Source of the DNA: CAZEAP01 sp964510315
GTDB taxonomy: Bacteria > Planctomycetota > Brocadiia > SM23-32
Reading direction: 5' to 3'
Length of the DNA stretch: 64,000 nucleotides
Assembly (NCBI GenBank): GCA_964510315.1
Contig: CAZEAP010000001.1
Span: 124,001 to 188,000 of the forward strand
Within the stretch, counting starts at the first letter, position 1, and each line of letters begins with the position of its first letter. Position numbers and translations under genes: made by a program. A model generated the notes under the pieces. That model saw only the letters and a program-made list of their open reading frames with translations. It did not search any database and was not told where the DNA came from. Positions 25,898-34,288 of the stretch are shown here, piece by piece.

Positions 25898-27595
25898 GTG
25901 CAGTCGAGCCTGACAGCGCTTCTCCGGATGGATACGACTTCCCTTCCCGACCCCGCCCCGTCGCCCGAACCCGCCCGCCGGCATCCCCGGGGCGGCTCAT
26001 TTTCCACAGAGCTGCGGCGGCGCACCGAGCGGGCGGGACAGGCGGAGGCTGAGGCCGAGGGACGGCCGGAGAAGCCGCCGGAATCTGCCTCCAGGGCCGC
26101 CGACTCCCCTCAAGAGAGCGGAGGGGGTTCTGCAGAAGGGCACATACGTCGGACGGAGGCCGAAGCGGGAAAGACCTCGAGCGAGGAGGGCCGCACCAAA
26201 GGGAGAACGTCGGAACAAGGGGAGGAGGGCCGGGGGCAACCGCTGGGCCGGACCTCGCAAAGCAACAGGAAACAGGGCGTGACCCGGGGCGGGGGCGAAC
26301 AGGACGGACGACCGGCGGCGGAGGCTCGGGCGCCAGCCGCGCCCAAGCGCGGCTCCGGCCCAACCGACAGAAGGCCGGGCGGGACGCCGCCGGCGAGACA
26401 CGTCCCGGATGCGGGGCTCAAAGACGACTCCCGGCAGGCCTCTGCGGCGGAAGCTGAGTCGCCCCGCGGGAAAGGCCCGGACGGCTACGGGAAAGCGACG
26501 ACCGACGGACGGAATGCCGCTCGGAGGAAAGGTAGCGGCCCTGCCGCACGGGGGGCGGAGGGCAACAAGACCGCACCGGACGCCGAGGCCGGCGACAGGG
26601 GGCAGCGGCCCGGAAGCGCGGCGCGACAGAAGCCGGCCTCACCGGCCACCGGCCCAAAGGATTCTGCCTCAGGCGGAGCGCACGGTGGAAAGACCGTAGC
26701 GGAGGAGTGGGCCGGCGACAGGCCGCAGCGGCCCCGAAGCGCGGCCCGACAGAAGCCGGCTTCACCCGCCGCCGTGGACCGTGGAGATAGCCGGAACCAC
26801 CCGGGACCGACGGAGGCGACCAGGAAAGGGCGCACCCCCTCCGGGGAAGCCGAGGCGAATGGGGAGCAAGTCCGGAGGGCGTCCGGAACGGCGGAATCCC
26901 GCCGGCCGGCAGCAGACAGAGCGGGTTCTTCTCCGGACAAGGGTCTGGGAGGCGACGCGGAGCGCAGTCCTGGTCCGTCCGACGGGGGGGACTCCCGCCT
27001 GCCCCGACCCGAAGCCACTGCGGATGAGGGCAAGGTCGTAAAGAACGTCCCACCGGCCGAGAGGACTTTGGGGCAGGACCCCTTGGGAGTTCAGGATAGC
27101 GAACCGCAACTCCGGCAGACGGCACAGGGACGGCCCGCTCGGGCAGCGCCGGAGGTCGGGGAAGCGACGCGGCAGGCGCTCAGCAGGGCATACTCTCACG
27201 TGGTGAAAGCGGCGGACTACACGCGTTCGGGCCGGCGTTCGGAGGTGCGCCTGCGGCTGCATCCCCCGGAACTGGGGCGGATGAAGGTTGCCGTTGAGAT
27301 GCGTGAGGGGCGGGTCGAAGTGCGCATAGAGGTGGAGAACGCCGACGTCCGAGATGCCATCCGAAGGGGACTGGGAAACCTGGATCGGGCGCTGAAGGAC
27401 GCGCAGGTCGACGTGAATCATTTCGAGGTCGGCGACTACCACCCGGGGCGCGGACAGCGGCGGGAGGGCGGCCTTCCGACCGAAAGTTCTCCCTGCGGCG
27501 CACCCGGAGGCGATGCCGTTGGGGTCGTTTCCGGTGGCACGGAGAGGGGATGGATCAGGTTCACTGAGTCAGGCAGGCTGGACTGCCTGGTATAG
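25898..27595 (+). CDS. fliK: flagellar hook-length control protein FliK
   Basis: 565 residues from GTG 25898, placed by the sigma-54 promoter at 25837-25852 and a GAGG element 7 bp before the GTG; ATG 25928 is an alternative. About 420 residues are Arg/Gly/Pro/Ala/Glu-rich, low in complexity and probably unstructured, the expected molecular-ruler part. The C-terminal hook-control domain follows (SEVRLRLHPPELGRMKVAVE; VEVRIEVENADVRDAI). FliK is exported during hook growth and tells FlhB to switch substrate. The ruler contains a 41-residue near-duplicate at 26591 and 26714. Confidence 0.85.
   Translation: MQSSLTALLRMDTTSLPDPAPSPEPARRHPRGGSFSTELRRRTERAGQAEAEAEGRPEKPPESASRAADSPQESGGGSAEGHIRRTEAEAGKTSSEEGRTKGRTSEQGEEGRGQPLGRTSQSNRKQGVTRGGGEQDGRPAAEARAPAAPKRGSGPTDRRPGGTPPARHVPDAGLKDDSRQASAAEAESPRGKGPDGYGKATTDGRNAARRKGSGPAARGAEGNKTAPDAEAGDRGQRPGSAARQKPASPATGPKDSASGGAHGGKTVAEEWAGDRPQRPRSAARQKPASPAAVDRGDSRNHPGPTEATRKGRTPSGEAEANGEQVRRASGTAESRRPAADRAGSSPDKGLGGDAERSPGPSDGGDSRLPRPEATADEGKVVKNVPPAERTLGQDPLGVQDSEPQLRQTAQGRPARAAPEVGEATRQALSRAYSHVVKAADYTRSGRRSEVRLRLHPPELGRMKVAVEMREGRVEVRIEVENADVRDAIRRGLGNLDRALKDAQVDVNHFEVGDYHPGRGQRREGGLPTESSPCGAPGGDAVGVVSGGTERGWIRFTESGRLDCLV
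26591..26776 (+). repeat. imperfect tandem repeat of 123 bp inside fliK ruler
   Basis: The segment GDRGQRPGSAARQKPASPA (from 26591) returns as GDRPQRPRSAARQKPASPA (from 26714), 123 bp or 41 codons apart. Only about the first 60 bp of each unit is closely conserved at DNA level; the rest is diverged. Such duplications lengthen or shorten the FliK ruler. Confidence 0.7.
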
Positions 27596-27605
27596 GAGAG
27601 GATCA

Positions 27606-27971
27606 ATGGACGGTTTGAGCGCGATGAACTCGGCGGTCTCGGAGGAGAGCGGCATGTTCATGGACCTGTTGCTGGCTCAGCTCCAGAACCAGAACCCGAT
27701 GGAACCGATGAGTAATTCCGAGATGGTTACCCAGATGGCGCAACTGGCGTCGGTCTCCGGGATCCGTGACCTGAACGACAGTTTCGAGGACATGCTGCGG
27801 ATGCACATGCTGGTGAGCGGCACCGAGCTGCTGGGAAGGCAGGTCGAATACCGCCGCGACAGCGCCGCGGCCAGCGGAGTGGTGGAATCTGTCTCCATCT
27901 CCGGCCAGGAGGTGAAACTCCTGGTAGAGGGTCAGGAAATTTCGCTCGACAACGTCATAAGAATTCTCTAA
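27606..27971 (+). CDS. flgD: flagellar hook cap protein FlgD (short form)
   Basis: 121 residues from ATG 27606, with AGGAGAGG just upstream. The FlgD N-terminal motif is clear (FMDLLLAQLQNQNPMEPMSN; EMVTQMAQLASVSGI) and a short C-terminal piece (LLGRQVEYRRD; GQEVKLLVEGQEISLDNVIR). The tudor/Ig-like extension of enterobacterial FlgD is missing, as in the short FlgD of Bacillus. It scaffolds hook polymerisation by FlgE, the next gene. Confidence 0.9.
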   Translation: MDGLSAMNSAVSEESGMFMDLLLAQLQNQNPMEPMSNSEMVTQMAQLASVSGIRDLNDSFEDMLRMHMLVSGTELLGRQVEYRRDSAAASGVVESVSISGQEVKLLVEGQEISLDNVIRIL

Positions 27972-27990
27972 ACGCTGAGGAGACAATACG

Positions 27991-29688
27991 ATGTCCAGCT
28001 CACTGCAGACGGCCGTTCTCGGCATGCGGGCCTATCAGGAGATGCTGAACGTAACGGGCAACAATATTGCCAACGCCGACACCGTTGGTTACAAGGAGGA
28101 CCGCATAACCTTCTCCGACATGTTTTCCCGGACTTTGAGCCGGGGCATGCGGGCCAGCGAGGACGTGGGAGGCACCAACCCCATCCAGGTCGGGCTCGGC
28201 GTCCGCGTCTCCTCGGTCGACAAGAACATGGCGCAGGGCAGCTTCACCGCCACTGAAAAGGACTTCGACGTGGCTGTAGACGGCGACGGGTTCTTCGTGG
28301 TCAACACGGGCATCGACAACGTTTTCTCCCGCGACGGCACTTTCGACGTGGACTCCGCGGGATACCTCGTGGACCCCTCAACCGGCTACCGGGTGCAGAG
28401 GATCGGCACCACCGGCGAAGACGTCGGCTTTCAGATCGCCGGGGATAATGATATCCACATCCCTTACCGTACCGAACTCCCCGGCAGCCGGACTCAGACT
28501 GTGTCCTTCAAGGGGAACCTCAGTGCTGACGAGGCCGACCCCACCACCACAAAACTGTCGGCTGCCGATACGGTCTACACTCTGGTGACCGGGGGCATCG
28601 CCACGGGCGCCAGCAGTTTCTCCGACGTGGAGCAGCTTCAGAACTTCGTTGACGGCGACACCATAACCATCACCGGCAAGACCACCGACGGAACCTCTGT
28701 GAGCGGCACCTTCACCTACGGGGCTGCCAACGACGGGACCACGTTGAATGACCTGCTCGGGGTTATAGAGACCACGTTCGGCGGGGCGAGCGAGTGCAGC
28801 GCGGCCGTGGAGGAGGGCAGGCTGACACTTCAAGAAGCCGACCAGGGCTACAGCTTGATGGACATCGACCTTTCGAGTGCATCCCACCCGGACGCAGTAC
28901 CGATGGACTTTGACTACCTGGAGGTGGGCGGCACATCCTCTCAGACCACCAACATCAACATCTACGACCGGCAGAGCCGCAGCCATTCCCTGACGGCCGC
29001 TTTCGTGCGTCACGCCGAGACCGAAAACGTCTGGGACCTGGTGATCAACAACATCAGCGGCGCCACCGAAGTGCCCGACCGACGGATTGCCGGCATAACC
29101 TTCGACGAGAACGGCATCTACCAGGGTGTCACAGAGACCGACTACTTCGGCAATAGTTCCTCCGATCCCGGTTATGCGAACCTGGATGCGGACATCTCGG
29201 TGGACTTCCCCGGTATAGCCTCGTCGCAGGAGATAACCGCGGATTTCGGGCGGGTCGGTTTCTACGACGGACTGATGCAGATGGGCGGAGATTCCTCCGC
29301 CGGGGCCATCGACCAGGACGGCTACGCGACCGGCGCCCTGCAGAGCATCAGTATCGACGGGGAAGGGATTATCAGCGGCACGTTCAGCAACGGCGAAACT
29401 CTGGACATCGCCGAGATGAGGCTGGCCGTCTTTGACAACCCCAACGGCCTGGAGCGGATCGGCGCCAATTACTATCGGCACACGCCGGCGGCGGGTTCCA
29501 CGGTGTACTCCCGGGGGTTGCAGGGCAGGGCCGGAGCGGTGCGCCAGAGCGTCGTGGAGGGTTCTAACGTAAACATCGCCCGCGAGTTCACGCAGCTCAT
29601 CATAGCCCAGCAGGGTTTTCAGGTGAATTCCCGCACGGTTCGTGTTACAAATGGCATCCTGCAGCAGCTGGCCAGTATCGTGACGTGA
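27991..29688 (+). CDS. flgE: flagellar hook protein FlgE
   Basis: 565 residues, longer than enterobacterial FlgE (about 400) owing to inserted surface domains. N-terminal hook signature (EMLNVTGNNIANADTVGYKE), FlgE/F/G motif (KDFDVAVDGDGFFVV), Thr/Ser/Gly-rich middle domains and C-terminal rod/hook helix (NVNIAREFTQLIIAQQGFQV). Polymerises into the hook outside the cell. Third gene from the sigma-54 promoter at 25837. A small GC-rich hairpin follows the gene. Confidence 0.95.
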   Translation: MSSSLQTAVLGMRAYQEMLNVTGNNIANADTVGYKEDRITFSDMFSRTLSRGMRASEDVGGTNPIQVGLGVRVSSVDKNMAQGSFTATEKDFDVAVDGDGFFVVNTGIDNVFSRDGTFDVDSAGYLVDPSTGYRVQRIGTTGEDVGFQIAGDNDIHIPYRTELPGSRTQTVSFKGNLSADEADPTTTKLSAADTVYTLVTGGIATGASSFSDVEQLQNFVDGDTITITGKTTDGTSVSGTFTYGAANDGTTLNDLLGVIETTFGGASECSAAVEEGRLTLQEADQGYSLMDIDLSSASHPDAVPMDFDYLEVGGTSSQTTNINIYDRQSRSHSLTAAFVRHAETENVWDLVINNISGATEVPDRRIAGITFDENGIYQGVTETDYFGNSSSDPGYANLDADISVDFPGIASSQEITADFGRVGFYDGLMQMGGDSSAGAIDQDGYATGALQSISIDGEGIISGTFSNGETLDIAEMRLAVFDNPNGLERIGANYYRHTPAAGSTVYSRGLQGRAGAVRQSVVEGSNVNIAREFTQLIIAQQGFQVNSRTVRVTNGILQQLASIVT

Positions 29689-29716
29689 TACCTCCGGGGC
29701 CGGGGTGACTGATGGT

Positions 29717-29738
29717 GGGGCGGGCGAGAGTCCGCCCC
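29717..29738 (+). terminator. GC-rich hairpin after flgE, possible weak terminator
   Basis: GGGGCGG (29717-29723) pairs with CCGCCCC (29732-29738) around a short loop, 29 bp after the flgE stop. The following bases (ATGCTCTTTG) contain only a poor T-run, so termination is uncertain. It may partly insulate the PilZ gene. Confidence 0.4.
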
Positions 29739-29806
29739 ATGCTCTTTGACGGCCGCCCCGCTCCGTTGCGCGCCCAATTATCCGGCGACTATTCGTGGAG
29801 GGGGAT

Positions 29807-30940
29807 ATGAAAGGACTAATCTTCGTGGCTTTTCGCTGTCCGATGAACTTGTTGGCCCAGCAGAGCGGCTCGGCTGCGCCGCCGCAGTTGAGGGGAATAC
29901 AGGAGAAACTGCAGACGGGCGCGGGCCTGGGCTGGGCCCTGTTCATCATTGCCGCAGCCTGCCTGGTCATTCTGGGGCTGCTGATACGGGCCTTTGTGCT
30001 GGCGCTCCGCCGCCGCCGCCGTCTGGTTGAAGAGTGGTCGGACTTCAGGCGCAGGCTCGACCGTTGGGGCATGGACGGCGGCAGCCGCCGACTCCTGCAG
30101 AACATGGCGACCGACCACACGCCCGGCGCTCCCCTCAGCTTGATTCAAAACGAAGAGACCTTCGAACGGGCCGTCCACGAGCATCTGAAACCTGTCTGTG
30201 CGAACGGGCCTTCGGAACAGGCCCGAAGGGAGGCGGAGGCCGTAGCCGAACTGCGCGCGACCCTCGGCTTTGAGAGGACCGAGGAAGCGCGGATCCAAAG
30301 CTCCCGGCAGATCGGCCGCGGGCGGGAGGTGCAGCTCACGTGGGGCGGCGAGGACGACTCCGAGACCTCCCGAGCCGTCGTCGGCGAGCCGCGGGAGGAC
30401 TTCCTTCCGCTGGTGGAACTTGCGGCGACCGAAACCGACCTGGAGGGCGAGGAGGTCCATCTCCTGTTGTTCATCGGCGAGAGGGGGTACGGCTTCGAGA
30501 CAACGGTCGGCGAATTCAACCCCGCCGACGCCACGTGCCTCCTGCATCACAGCGTGGAGCTGCGTGCGGCCGGCGCGCGGGAGTTACACCGGGTTCCCGT
30601 GGAGAAACCGGCCTTCTTCCGCGCAGTCTCTGAAACCCCCGAGGTGGAGCGAGAAGGCACATTGATCGACCTGAGTGCCGGGGGGCTGGGGCTGATGTGC
30701 CCGTGCTACTTCGAGCAGGACGAGGAGGTCATCATAGACCTGCGCCCCGCCGACCTTCTCGGAGAAGAGACCGCCGAGGAAGGGATGGAGAAGCGAAGCC
30801 TGACCTGCTCAGTCGTCACGGCGCAGAGGATAGAGGAGGAGCGCTGCCGCTACCACCTGGAATTCCTTGACCTGGACGGCGAAGCGCGGCAGTTCGTGCG
30901 CCGGCTTGTCCGAGCCCTGGAGGTGCGTGCTGAGGAATAG
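29807..30940 (+). CDS. membrane-anchored PilZ-domain protein, flagellar brake-like
   Basis: 377 residues from ATG 29807, preceded by a strong GGAGGGGG site. One transmembrane helix (GWALFIIAAACLVILGLLIR) with an Arg cluster marking the cytoplasmic side, a helical linker, a YcgR-N-like strand region, then a C-terminal PilZ domain recognised by its DLSAGGLGL motif (DxSxxG) and the preceding basic region RELHRVPVEKPAF. PilZ domains bind cyclic-di-GMP; YcgR-type proteins slow the motor by touching MotA/FliG. The RxxxR part of the motif is imperfect, so ligand binding should be tested. Placed between flgE and flgF with no visible sigma-54 site of its own. Confidence 0.78.
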   Translation: MKGLIFVAFRCPMNLLAQQSGSAAPPQLRGIQEKLQTGAGLGWALFIIAAACLVILGLLIRAFVLALRRRRRLVEEWSDFRRRLDRWGMDGGSRRLLQNMATDHTPGAPLSLIQNEETFERAVHEHLKPVCANGPSEQARREAEAVAELRATLGFERTEEARIQSSRQIGRGREVQLTWGGEDDSETSRAVVGEPREDFLPLVELAATETDLEGEEVHLLLFIGERGYGFETTVGEFNPADATCLLHHSVELRAAGARELHRVPVEKPAFFRAVSETPEVEREGTLIDLSAGGLGLMCPCYFEQDEEVIIDLRPADLLGEETAEEGMEKRSLTCSVVTAQRIEEERCRYHLEFLDLDGEARQFVRRLVRALEVRAEE

Positions 30941-31060
30941 CTTTCCGTGGTCGGAAAAAACTTCCCCGCCCCCGCCGTTCCTCCTTTATCACCGCCGTCC
31001 CTCCTTCCGCTTTCAGGCCCCGTGAGAGCGCCGAGCCGCCCTCGCCGGGTCAGACCGCTG

Positions 31061-31076
31061 CGGCACGGTGTTTGCG
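31061..31076 (+). promoter_or_regulatory. sigma-54 promoter for the flgF operon
   Basis: CGGCAC-GGTGT-TTGCG: GG and GC are 10 bases apart; one mismatch from consensus at the first base. It is 42 bp ahead of flgF, as at the other three sites. The rest of the gap 30941-31118 contains a small hairpin (TTTCCG/CGGAAA at 30942-30957) without a T-run. Confidence 0.82.
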
Positions 31077-31118
31077 CCAAATCCAGGTGCTGAAGCAACT
31101 GGAAGCGGGAGAGGACGG

Positions 31119-31850
31119 ATGGAGAACGGCCTTTACGTCGCCGGCAGCCGAATGAACGCGCTCGGCAGTGTGCTCGATACGGTTGCGGCCAACCTGGCCA
31201 ACGCCGACACACCCGGCTACAAGCGGGCCGTTTGCGGTTTCGAGTCCGTACTGGCGCGTTTCACTCCTAATGGTGGCGCGCCGAAGGGGAGTGCTGCTCC
31301 TGAATATCCCCGGCTGGTCGGCGCTCGCCTGGACCCCGCTCCGGGCGGCGTGCGGCGCACCGGCCGCCCCCTGGACCTGGCCATAGAAGGCGGCGCCTAC
31401 TTCGCAGTGGAAACGCCTCGGGGCCGTCGCTACACCCGAAAGGGCCGCCTTTGTGTAGGCTCCTCGGGCGAGTTGTGCGATTCCGCGGGGAACCGCTTCC
31501 TGGCCGAAAGCGGGGGCCTGACGATACCGGAAGGAACCGGGTCCGTCAGCGTGGAGAGCAACGGCCAGGTGGTGGCGGGTGACCAGGTGCTGGGCAAACT
31601 GATGCTGTCGGAGATCCCGCGCCCCGACAAACTGGTCCCCGCGGGGAACGCTCTGTACCGGAATGAAGGGCCTCCCGCCCGCCCGGCCACCAACAGCCGG
31701 GTGATCCAGGGGGCTATTGAGAACTCGAACGTTAAGCAGGTGCAGGAGATGGTCGCCCTGGTGCAGGTGATGCGGGCCTATGAGGCGACCGCGCGGGTGG
31801 CAAAAAGACTCGACGCGCTGAACTCCCAACTCATCAAGACGGCGGCTTAA
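31119..31850 (+). CDS. flgF: flagellar proximal rod protein FlgF
   Basis: 243 residues from ATG 31119, after GGAGAGG. Rod N-terminal motif (GSVLDTVAANLANADTPGYK), FlgF/G core (GRPLDLAIEGGAYFAVETPR) and C-terminal helix (MVALVQVMRAYEATARV). First gene of the fourth sigma-54 unit, followed by flgG; order flgF-flgG is canonical. Confidence 0.93.
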   Translation: MENGLYVAGSRMNALGSVLDTVAANLANADTPGYKRAVCGFESVLARFTPNGGAPKGSAAPEYPRLVGARLDPAPGGVRRTGRPLDLAIEGGAYFAVETPRGRRYTRKGRLCVGSSGELCDSAGNRFLAESGGLTIPEGTGSVSVESNGQVVAGDQVLGKLMLSEIPRPDKLVPAGNALYRNEGPPARPATNSRVIQGAIENSNVKQVQEMVALVQVMRAYEATARVAKRLDALNSQLIKTAA

Positions 31851-31863
31851 CGGAGAGTTACCC

Positions 31864-32646
31864 ATGAAGGCGATGCACACGGCGGCCACCGGCATGGACG
31901 CGCAGGTGCTCCGCATAGACACGATAGCCAACAACCTGGCCAACGCCAACACGACGGGCTTCAAGAAATCACAGGTCGATTTCGCGGACCTGATGTACGT
32001 GGCCAAACGATGGCCCGGAGGAGGTCAGACCGAGAGCACGCAGATGCCGACCGGCCTGGAGGTGGGCAGCGGCGTCTTCCCCGTCTCCACCCTCAAGGTC
32101 TTCACCGAAGGCGTCGTGACCAACACCGCAGGCGAGCTGGACCTGGCCATCACCGGGCCCGGCTTCTTCCAGGTGGAGACCCCCACCGGAGAGGTCAAAT
32201 ACACCCGGGACGGTAACTTCCGGGTGGGACCGGACGGCGCCGTGCTGAACTCCCAGGGCTACCCCCTGTACCCGCGGATCAGCGTGCCGACCGATACCTC
32301 CATGATTACCATTGCCAGCGACGGCACGATCACCATCAAGACCCCGGGCGCCGACCCCTCACAACTTGGCACCGTGCAACTGGCCGATTTCGTCAATCCC
32401 GCCGGTCTCTCCAGCGAAGGAGGGAACCTGCTGGCGGAGACAGTCGCCTCCGGACCCCCGACCACCGGCACCCCGGGAACCCAGGGCCTGGGAGAGCTGA
32501 AGCAGGGCTACCTGGAGACGTCCAACGTGGAGGTCGTCGGAGAACTGGTCGACCTGATCGTCGCCCAGCGCACCTACGAGCTGAATTCGAAGGTCGTCCG
32601 TGCGGGGGACAGGATACTTGCCTCAACCAACCATCTGGTGGCCTGA
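31864..32646 (+). CDS. flgG: flagellar distal rod protein FlgG
   Basis: 260 residues, typical length. MDAQVLRIDTIANNLANANT at the N-terminus, LDLAITGPGFFQVETPTGEV in the core, and C-terminal NVEVVGELVDLIVAQRTYEL. Forms the distal rod that passes through the P and L rings. 13 bp after flgF. Confidence 0.97.
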   Translation: MKAMHTAATGMDAQVLRIDTIANNLANANTTGFKKSQVDFADLMYVAKRWPGGGQTESTQMPTGLEVGSGVFPVSTLKVFTEGVVTNTAGELDLAITGPGFFQVETPTGEVKYTRDGNFRVGPDGAVLNSQGYPLYPRISVPTDTSMITIASDGTITIKTPGADPSQLGTVQLADFVNPAGLSSEGGNLLAETVASGPPTTGTPGTQGLGELKQGYLETSNVEVVGELVDLIVAQRTYELNSKVVRAGDRILASTNHLVA

Positions 32647-32648
32647 GC

Positions 32649-33653
32649 ATGAGAATTGAAAGCCGATGGACCGCGCTGTTGACAGCACTTCTGGCGGCTG
32701 CGCTGTGCGCCGCCGCGGCTGAGCCGAAGTTCACCGTGGCCCTAAAAGAGCAGGCGGCCATCGCCGGAGAAACCATTCGGCTGGGCGACCTGTTGAGTCG
32801 GACCGACGGAATGCCCGCCGAACTGAAAGAACTGTCGCTGGGCAACACGCCGTGGCCGGGAAGGGTGCGGGAGGTCAGCCGCATGCTGGTGAAGGCCCGG
32901 ATGATCGAGGCGGAGCTGGACCCCGGGCGCTTCACCTTTGCCGGCGCCGAGTGCTGCAAGGTCCGCCTCAAGGCCATTCGCATCGGTGCGGATCGGATCG
33001 TGGAGGCCGCTCGCGGCCACCTCCGGTCCCATTTCCCCGCGGGAGGCCCGGAAGTGCAGGTTCAACTCCTGCGGGAGTTGAAGCCGGTGGCCGTCCCCGC
33101 CGCCGGAGGCGTCCCGGAACTTCAGCCCGTCATCTCCGGCAACCGCTCGCCGGTGGGAACGGTCCGCGTGTACGTGGACATCGTGCGGGACGAGGGCCGA
33201 CTGAAGAGGGTGCCCGTCAGCTTCATGGTCCGATTGTTCGATCGCGTTTTGGTCAGCCGTCGGCGGATTGCCCCGGGTGAAGAGTTTACGCCGGCCAACG
33301 TGGCGGTCAGCCGGCGGGACGTAACTTCGGTTCACGGGCGCTGCTTCCGGGACGTCTCCGAGCTGGAGGGCAAGACGGCGGCTCGCACGGTTGCTCCCGG
33401 CACGGTTCTTACTCACCGGACTGTCGAGCAGGCGGACCAACCGGTACTGGTCGAGCGGAACCAGCGGGTTCTGCTCGTGGTCCGGACTCCAACCTTACGC
33501 GTTGTCACCGCCGGGAAGGCGTTGCAGCGCGGTCGGAGGGGCGAGGTCGTCCGCGCCGAGAACCTCAGCACCGGCAAGTCGGTGGCCGGTCTTGCGGTGG
33601 AGCGTGGAACGTTGAGAGTCCCACTGGGAGGTGCAGGCAAAGATGCTGAGTAA
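32649..33653 (+). CDS. flgA: P-ring assembly chaperone FlgA
   Basis: 334 residues: signal peptide (ALLTALLAAALCAAAAEPKF), FlgA N-terminal part (AGETIRLGDLLSRTDG), and a SAF-like C-terminal domain (VSRRRIAPGEEFTPANVAVS; LEGKTAARTVAPGTVLTHRT; AGKALQRGRRGEVVRAENLS). FlgA aids FlgI polymerisation in the periplasm. Ends inside the start of flgH. Confidence 0.92.
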   Translation: MRIESRWTALLTALLAAALCAAAAEPKFTVALKEQAAIAGETIRLGDLLSRTDGMPAELKELSLGNTPWPGRVREVSRMLVKARMIEAELDPGRFTFAGAECCKVRLKAIRIGADRIVEAARGHLRSHFPAGGPEVQVQLLRELKPVAVPAAGGVPELQPVISGNRSPVGTVRVYVDIVRDEGRLKRVPVSFMVRLFDRVLVSRRRIAPGEEFTPANVAVSRRDVTSVHGRCFRDVSELEGKTAARTVAPGTVLTHRTVEQADQPVLVERNQRVLLVVRTPTLRVVTAGKALQRGRRGEVVRAENLSTGKSVAGLAVERGTLRVPLGGAGKDAE

Positions 33654-34266
33654 GCGGAAGGGACACCTACTCGTTCTGCTGGCGGCTTTGCTGGCTTTCG
33701 GCTTCTGCGCTTCACCACTGCCGGCCGAATCCATTTGGGCGCGCCGACAGTCCGAGGCAGCCTTTCTCTACACCGACAACGTGGCCTCCGAGGTCGGGGA
33801 CAGCCTGACGGTCCTCATCGCCGATCAGAGTTCCTTCTCGCTGGAAGGCGAGCGGGAGAGCGAAAAGACGACCTCCCATGCCGGGCAGGCGCACCTGGAG
33901 ACTATCGCCGGCAGCCTGGATATTCCCGCTGCCAGCCTTACCCAGGACTCCAACAGGACCTTCGAGGGCTCCGACGAGTACACCGCCACCCGACAGTTCT
34001 CCGACAGCATCACCGTCATTGTCAAGGACAGGCTCCCCAACGGCAACATGGTCGTCGCCGGGCGCAAGGAGCGCATAATCGCCGGGGAAGAAGTGGTAAC
34101 CGTCCTGAACGGGGTGGTCCGCCCGGAGGACGTCTCGGGGACTAACAGCATCTCCTCCCGCCTGGTGGCACATCTGAGGATGTATTACGAGACGACCGGC
34201 ACCTCCGAGGCCTACCTCGAAGAGGGTTTCCTGAACCGGATCATCAGCATTTTCTGGCCGTTCTGA
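33643..34266 (+). CDS. flgH: flagellar L-ring protein FlgH without canonical lipobox
   Basis: 207 residues from ATG 33643 (GGGAGG lies 11 bp upstream). FlgH core is clear (DNVASEVGDSLTVLIADQSS; NGNMVVAGRKERIIAGEEVV; VRPEDVSGTNSISS). FlgH is usually an outer-membrane lipoprotein, but the hydrophobic leader here (LVLLAALLAFGFCASPLPAE) has Phe before the only Cys (Cys22), which does not suit signal peptidase II; cleavage after LPA is more likely. The L ring would then be held without a lipid anchor. Confidence 0.92.
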   Translation: MLSKRKGHLLVLLAALLAFGFCASPLPAESIWARRQSEAAFLYTDNVASEVGDSLTVLIADQSSFSLEGERESEKTTSHAGQAHLETIAGSLDIPAASLTQDSNRTFEGSDEYTATRQFSDSITVIVKDRLPNGNMVVAGRKERIIAGEEVVTVLNGVVRPEDVSGTNSISSRLVAHLRMYYETTGTSEAYLEEGFLNRIISIFWPF

Positions 34267-34288
34267 GAATTTCGGAGGGACACAGCCG

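Noticed and set aside
30942..30957. TTTCCG/CGGAAA hairpin as a terminator after the PilZ gene
   Set aside because: Short stem with A residues, not T, on the 3' side in the coding direction.
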